A stretch of DNA of 64,000 bases, from contig JADLZK010008989.1 in NCBI GenBank assembly GCA_015847255.1, positions 248,001-312,000 of the forward strand, given 5' to 3'. Shown here piece after piece: positions 58,589 through 64,000 of the stretch (positions are counted from its first letter, which is position 1; the number at the start of each line of letters is the position of its first letter). Under the pieces are notes generated by a model. It did not search any database. It saw nothing but the letters and a program-made list of their open reading frames with translations, and had not been told where the DNA came from. The position numbers and the translations under genes are program-made. This DNA comes from Hyparrhenia diplandra. Taxonomy: Eukaryota > Streptophyta > Magnoliopsida > Poales > Poaceae.

Positions 58589-60339
58589 TGAAAGGTCCTA
58601 AATGGCTAGAGGGGGGTTGAATAGCCTAATAAAATTTCTACAAAAACACTAGAGCAACTTGTTAGTAATTAATAAAGCGTAAATGCGTTTGCTCTAGCTC
58701 TACTTGTCGGCAAGCCTCCTATTGACAATTCTAGTTGCTATAGTCTCTAAATCACACACAAGGGCTATGTCTCTACTTTACCACTAGGTGAAAGAGCTAA
58801 GATACTCTAGCAACTAAGCAATTCTACACAAGCTACACAAGCACAATATATATCTCAAAGTAAATGCAAGGTAGAGAGGAGGTTTTATACCAAAGTGTCG
58901 ACGTAAGTCAACCAATCACCGTAGGATGAATATCAATATGAACAATGAAGCCAATCACCAACGAATGACAAGAGACAAATGGAGACACAATGATTTACCC
59001 CGAAGTTCACTTGAGCACCCGTCAAGCTACGTCTCTGTTGTGTCGACCTTGTCACGTGTGGGTCAAGGTGGAGCTCACTCCAAGCCAAATGTCTTTAGGC
59101 TTCTTGAACCCAAAGCAAATGAGAGGTACCCAAGACACGAGCAATAGATTACTCACACTTTGTCTTCCCGACGAGGAGTGTGTGATCCTCTCACAAATCA
59201 CCGGAGGTGGCCAAGAACATACACCTTCTCTTACCAACGCCTCCACCAATCACCAAGCCGGCTAGGAGTGGTGCTCTCCAAGAGCAACAAGAAAACCACC
59301 GGCTCACAACGATCCACAAGTGCCACTAGATGCAAAGATCAAAACAAAGTGCACTTGAATCACCTCAACTCACTAGAATGGATGCTCTCAAGCAAAGGAG
59401 TGAGGAGGAGGATGTGTGCTCAGCTCTAGAGGTGTTAGGATTGATTCAAAATGACCAAGAGACCTCCCATGGCCGGCCAAAGGGGTATAAATACCCCACA
59501 CCACTAAATAAATGTGGCCATTGGGGTGCAATCCATGCACAAATCAGCCCGACGGGACGCACCGACGGGGACTCACCGATGGAGTCCCGGTCGGTGGGTC
59601 CGGTCACAACCGACAAACCCCACCGACCGCCAAACCGAAGCTAGGCGTGTCCGGTCCGTGTCGATCGCGCTTCCGGTCGCGACCGGATAAGCTTCCGATC
59701 GATCGCGTCCGGTCACCCGTCGACAATCGACCGAGAAACATGCTTCTTGGAATTTGACGGACTCACCGACCGTGCGTCCGGTCGGATTCCACGTGCTTCC
59801 GATCACGCGGCCCGGTCGTGTCCGAAGCCGCGAATTTTCGTCGTTTCGCCGTCGTTCCTTCCCCTTTGCTCCAAACCGACTTCCGTCACTTGATTCTTGT
59901 TGCCGACACGTTGAAGAACACCCCGACACCATGTGTTAGCATTTTGAAAAACATTTTCCATCAAGTACAAAGTTAGCTCTCTAGGTTAGAATGCATGCAA
60001 ATGATTTTGAACCTAGAGGCACATGAGGACCGATATGTACGATAGTTTTCCCCTCTTTATAGTCCGGCTTATCGATCCTATAATCACTCACACCCTCTAT
60101 GGTGTCTTGAGTGTAAAATTAAAATGGCCCTATAATATACCTTTGCCTTGAGCCCATTTTGATCCTCGAAACACGCCATGTCATGCACTTATCAACATTT
60201 GGATCATCTCGACCCATCCACCATGACCACCATGCACAATCCTCGGCTTGACCAATCTCCAACTAAATCAAACACTTAGCGTAGATAGATTAGTCCTAAG
60301 GATGCCATCAATTAGTCAAAACCAATCTAGAGATCTTCA
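58589..60339 (-). repeat. 5' LTR of the copia element (1,751 bp)
   Basis: Same termini as the 3' LTR; it keeps the segment of about 220 bp that the other LTR has lost. Confidence 0.93.
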
Positions 60340-60344
60340 CATAT
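60340..60344. repeat. Target-site duplication CATAT (right)
   Basis: Matches 50693-50697. Confidence 0.93.
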
Positions 60345-61240
60345 TTCCAAAAAATTTTGTGCGGTTCATCTACAAGTTGAAATTTTTCCACATCATTCAC
60401 AATTAGATTCCAACAAATTTCTAATTCAAGTATTCACCATCTCCCTGAATGTGATAATAGACATATCAGCTTTAGCATCATGAACAAGAATATCTTGTTG
60501 ATTGCATATCAGATATAGAGTTGGTACAATTTGTGATAAAGGTTTTTCATATAACCATGAGTCAGTCAATTTGACCTTTTTCCATTTCTTATCTTGATTC
60601 TCCTTCCATGTAGGTAAAACTCCTTTATCTTAAGTAAGTCATACCAGATGGGGAGTCATCATATTTATGATGTACATCTTGAATGAGCCTATTTTTCAAG
60701 TATTTGGCCTCTATAATCTTTTGCCATAGTCCCTCTTCTGTCTCTAATTTCCACCACCATTTTGCCAAAAAGGCTTATATTGATTTTTCTAAGATCTTTA
60801 ATCCCAAGACCCCTTTTTTTCTTCTTGACACAGATCTTAGTCCATCTTACAAGGTGACATTTTCTTTTTGTACATCCCCTTGCCGGAAGAATTTTCTTGT
60901 TTTTGTCAACTTTGTCAAGAGGGGTTTGGGGAGTCGATAAACGGACCTTTGGTAGATAGGAGCATTGTTTAGACAAGATTCAATCAATGTTGCTCTTGCA
61001 GCCATTGTCATAGTACCTCCTTTCCACACATCTAATCTTTTATCACTTTTTTTCCACCAAGGGTGCCCAATCACTTAGGTGAAGTCGACTAGGGCTAACT
61101 GGAACCCCCAAATATTTTATTAGGAAAGTTCCTAGTTGGCAATTAAAAATTTCTGCATATTTTTCTCCAATATTAAGTAGAGTAAATTGTGCACACGATT
61201 GATACAAACAAGATGGTTGGGATCGGGTGAGCTTGTGATG
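60345..61240 (-). pseudogene. LINE ORF2, reverse-transcriptase C-terminal part
   Basis: On the minus strand: NIGEKYAEIFNCQLGTFLIK then YLGVPVSPSRLHLSDWAPLV (the LINE 'YLGVP' block), RLDVWKGGTMTMAARATLIE, HLVRWTKICVKKKKRGLGIK and DLRKINISLFGK, then SWLYEKPLSQIVPTLYLICN up to the copia junction. Frameshifts and stops break it into at least three frames. The order and spacing match the C-terminal half of plant L1 ORF2. Confidence 0.8.
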
Positions 61241-61579
61241 CTAATCCCGATGAGACTCACTAGGAAATATGTTTCAGATTATTCTAGAGTATTCAAAAGA
61301 ATAATGTTCTTGGTTAAAGTAACAATACTCTTAAATTAGAATAAAAATGTTCCCATTTCATTAGAAAGGCGCAGCCGAAGGATACAAAGGAGATATATCC
61401 CGAACTAGACAAAGTGAGGCTAAAATTAATAGTTGAAACAATCTTGTAACGACCCTGCAACAGTGGCCTTATTACTTGTGCTCCTGCTTAATTCGAACCC
61501 ATCGGCTACCTAGTTTCTTTGTTAATCGTACCGCTTTAGCGGGCAACCTAAGGTGAAATCTGCGAAACGGCAAAAAAAG
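61241..61579. other. AT-rich spacer between two LINEs
   Basis: No coding motif. It separates the truncated 5' end of the minus-strand LINE from the 5' region of the plus-strand LINE. Confidence 0.5.
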
Positions 61580-61745
61580 GGGCCCAACAGCCCATGTCCC
61601 CTAACCTAGGGTTTTGCTTCCTCGGGCGGCGACCTTGAGTCGGAAAAATCTCACGCCCTAAACGACGTGATCTCTACCGAGAAAACAATCTCACGCCATC
61701 ATCGACGTGAGCTCCACTCTCGCGCGGAGGACTAGCGCGATTTGC

Positions 61746-62883
61746 ATGGCGGATCCAAAGGGTGATGAGAAGGGGAAGGGGAAGGTTGACGGTGAGGCAG
61801 GGAAGATGCAAAGCCTTGAGGAACATCTGGACTCCATGAAACTCCATGGTGAGGAGGAGGAAGATCTGGATTTTTCAGGTGAATTCGAGGAACTAGTAAA
61901 GGAGGTGCGATGGTTGGGCATATTCGGGGTTCATACAACCAAGCCTTTTAGCCATCTTTTGCATTTGTTTAGTTCCATGAGAAACACATGGTCGGCGGCG
62001 CAAGAAGTGAACTTCACGGTGAAGGAACCAAATCTATTTTTGGTTCAATTCAATTGTGCGGGTGATTTGGACAAGGGTGATGGATGGAAGACCATGGCTA
62101 TTTCGAGGTGCAAAGAATTGTTATGGAGGAATACGATGGTTTCTCGGATGTGAATTCATATAAGCTAGATAAGATCCCAATTTGGGCAAGAATTCATGGC
62201 GTTCGGATGGACTCATGAAGAAGAAGGAGTTGGCGGGGAAAAGGTTGCCGCAAAGGTGGGCGAGTTGATCACAAAGGTCTTTGGTTACCGATGGGAAGTT
62301 AAACTCTACGTCGTATCTTCGTGCTAGAGTTTGGGTTGATCCGAAGAAGCCATTGGTCCAGGGTTGTGACAATAACAACAACGAAGGAAAAAGGAAATAT
62401 CCGGTGCAATATGAGAAGGCTGCGAATTTTTGTTACTTTTGTGGTCATTTTGGGTCATGAAGTAGCCGAATGTGGGGATGGCATCCACCCAAGAGAAACT
62501 GTGGATGGGGTGATTGGCTCAAAGTCCCTTTTCACGATGATTGGTCCGGGGAAGGGAGGATTTTTGGAGGCCGAGGTAGTGGTAGAGGAAGAGGGAGAGG
62601 TAGAGGAAGAGGGCGCGGGGCATATACCGATGAGGATGCAAGCATGGATGTGTCCATGGGCGAAGAGGATGTTGATGGGAATATGATGAAGGAGGATGAC
62701 GGCACGGAAGAAAATCTTGGTCGAGTAGCCATGCAAGTTAATCTCTGGAACATTCTTCCAAAAATGATCTTTGTTAGTCCAATGGGTGAGCAAGAGAAGA
62801 AGAGGCCAAGGACCGACAACAATGAGGATGGTGTCACGGGGAACCCCAAATGCAAGATCGGCGCTCTCCTTCGAGGAGAGTAG
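61746..62883 (+). pseudogene. LINE ORF1 (DUF4283-like, CCHC knuckle)
   Basis: From MADPKGDEKGKGKVD the frame runs through an acid helix to FSHLLHLFSSMRNTWSAAQE and VNFTVKEPNLFLVQFNCAGD, the DUF4283-like RNA-binding region of plant LINE ORF1. After stops and shifts near 62150-62400 the knuckle FCYFCGHFGH..AEC is seen, then GDGIHPRE, a Gly/Arg repeat near 62566-62620 (GRGSGRGRGRGRGRG) and an acid tail ending at TAG 62881. It would bind element RNA as a chaperone. The open frame extends 13 codons upstream to 61707; I chose 61746 by similarity to a typical short N-terminus. Confidence 0.75.
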
Positions 62884-62893
62884 CCGGGGCACA

Positions 62894-64000
62894 ATGAAAC
62901 TCTTAGCATGGAACCGCGGGGGCTCTTGAGTTGCCGTGCGGTTCGTTCGCCTCGAGGTCCAGAGGCGAGTACATCCGGATGTGTTGTTTTCATGCGAAAC
63001 ACATCCGGACAATACTAAGGCGTAAAATTTGCGGAGACGCACGGGCTATGATAAGATGTCGGTACATGAAAGTGATGGAAGGAGTGGGGTTTCTTCGCTT
63101 CTTTGGAACAATGAAACCAGCATACAGGTGCAAGGAGTGACAAAGTATTACATTGATGTCGTGGTGGAAGAAGAGGGAGGCTGGCGCTTCACTGGTATAT
63201 ACGGTGAACCGGATTCGAACTGAAAATATGAAACGTGGGAAGCAATTCGAGCAATCAAGGGGGACATGTCGGTTCCCAGGTTGCTCATGGGAGATTTCAA
63301 TGAAATATTGTACAACTCTCGGAGAAAGAAGGAGGGAGACCGAGAACCCGGCGTCAACTACAATCTTTCCATGATGTGTTATCCGAATGTGGCCTGAATG
63401 ATATGGGTTTCACTTTGGAGATATATTTACATGGCGACGGGGAACATACGAGAGAGACTTCGATAGGGTCAGTAGCAAACTTGCTATGGTCGGATTTATT
63501 CCCACAGTCGACGGTAATTAATAGTGAGAGTACAAGATCAGACCATAGACCAATCCTGATGGATACTCTATACCATACCCCAACGTATGGAGGGGGTGGT
63601 AAGAAACGGTTTGAAGCTAGATGGTTGCAAGAAGATACAGTCGAGGAGATGATTAAGGCAGCTTGGGCAAGAGCAAAAGCACGAGGAGAAGGACCTTCAT
63701 TTGCAGAAAAGGTGGATGATGTCCATGAGGAGTTGCACAAATGGGATAAAGAAGTTCTAAAAGCACTGGCAAAGAAAATAGCTGATCTGAAGAAGGAGCT
63801 AGAGAGGCTAAAAAGAGGACCAATGACGGATGCTAATAATGAGTCACGAAGGAGATTATGGTGCGCCTAGAGCTTATGCTAGAATAGGAGGAAATACACT
63901 GGTTTCAGCGAGCTAGAGCAAACTGGCTCAAGCAGGGGGATAGTAATACTAGTTATTTCCACAAATTTGCAACAAAGAGGAGGAAGAAGAATACAATAAA
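62894..64000 (+). pseudogene. LINE ORF2, endonuclease domain and start of RT region
   Basis: Begins MKLLAWNRGGS, the usual plant L1 ORF2 start, 11 bases after ORF1 ends. Endonuclease blocks follow in changing frames: RRVHPDVLFSCETH, YYIDVVVEEEGGWRFTGIYG, VPRLLMGDFNEILYNSRRKK, and TRSDHRPILMDTLY (catalytic SDH). Near 63870-64000 one reads EIHWFQRARANWLKQGDSNT and SYFHKFATKRRKKNTI, the linker before RT. Multiple stops and shifts disable it. The 164-codon frame at 63376-63870 is its longest intact stretch. Confidence 0.78.

Larger units (their letters stand above)
50698..60339 (-). mobile_element. Complete Sirevirus-like Ty1/copia element (9.64 kb)
   Basis: LTRs at 50698-52226 (3' LTR) and 58589-60339 (5' LTR), TG..CA termini, 5-bp CATAT duplication, an initiator-Met PBS next to the 5' LTR and a purine-rich PPT next to the 3' LTR. 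The order gag, protease, integrase, reverse transcriptase, RNase H on the minus strand is the copia order. The long gag with coiled coil, the AAAAAAAGGAGA PPT and a 1.1-kb noncoding stretch between pol and the 3' LTR fit the Sirevirus (Maximus) lineage. Several frameshifts and stops make it non-functional in cis. Confidence 0.92.
49655..61240 (-). mobile_element. L1-type LINE, 5'-truncated, split by a copia insertion
   Basis: The reverse transcriptase C-terminal part lies at 60345-61240 and the zinc-binding zf-RVT part and 3' UTR at 49655-50692, both minus strand. They join in sense exactly across the CATAT duplication of the copia element. The 3' end near 49655 has a short A run (minus GGAAAAAATTG). 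The 5' half, including endonuclease and the catalytic RT motifs, is missing beyond about 61240. Confidence 0.75.
61580..64000 (+). mobile_element. L1-type LINE, 5' part, runs off the window
   Basis: A 5' UTR-like GC-rich leader, then ORF1 with a DUF4283-like block and zinc knuckle, then ORF2 with an APE-type endonuclease and the RT linker. The RT core lies beyond 64000. The exact 5' end near 61580 is a guess from composition. Confidence 0.78.

Overview
The window is nuclear DNA from a plant, almost certainly a grass (Poaceae). Reasons: a canonical plant H3.1 gene with a plant histone octamer and CCAAT box, a DD39D plant mariner with the CTCCCTCC-type terminus, Stowaway-like MITEs, a Sirevirus-type Ty1/copia element, C48 (Ulp1-like) protease genes of the kind carried by plant transposons, and sharp switches between AT-rich flanks and GC-rich blocks. 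I cannot name the species. The only clearly intact protein-coding gene is histone H3 at 42670-43080 (minus); nearly everything else is transposon-derived or broken.

Layout. 1-6380: AT-rich, mostly unassigned, with one degenerate exon resembling an HMA (heavy-metal-associated) protein and a 21-bp perfect inverted repeat. 6380-15792: a GC-rich, GAGCTC-studded Ty3/gypsy-like complex on the minus strand (LTR, PBS and polypurine tract recognisable) without visible pol but with an oppositely oriented coding remnant. 15793-22652: AT-rich DNA with three remnants of a Ulp1/C48-type protease gene, two of them forming a large inverted repeat centred at 19602. 22694-24975: a degenerate mariner. 25190-30902: an LTR with a tRNA-Met-type PBS, a GC-rich unidentified gene fragment, a retroelement gag-like ORF whose first 22 codons resemble the histone H3 tail, and a hAT transposase fragment. 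30903-35357: small tandem repeats and a possible hAT terminus.

35358-43351 is a histone H3 cluster: a frameshifted H3 copy, an intact H3.1 copy, several orphan copies of the H3 3' flank, and homologous promoters of which only the intact copy keeps a perfect octamer. 43541-49650 holds a Stowaway MITE, weak LTR-like sequence and a miRNA-precursor-like hairpin. 49655-61240 is a minus-strand L1-type LINE split by a 9.6-kb Sirevirus-like copia element (50698-60339) with TG..CA LTRs and a perfect CATAT target duplication. 61580-64000 is the 5' part of a second LINE on the plus strand that runs off the window.

The elements do not form one pathway; the picture is nested insertion, local duplication and decay around a small H3 array. 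The observation most worth following is the H3-tail-like N-terminus of the retroelement ORF at 28950.
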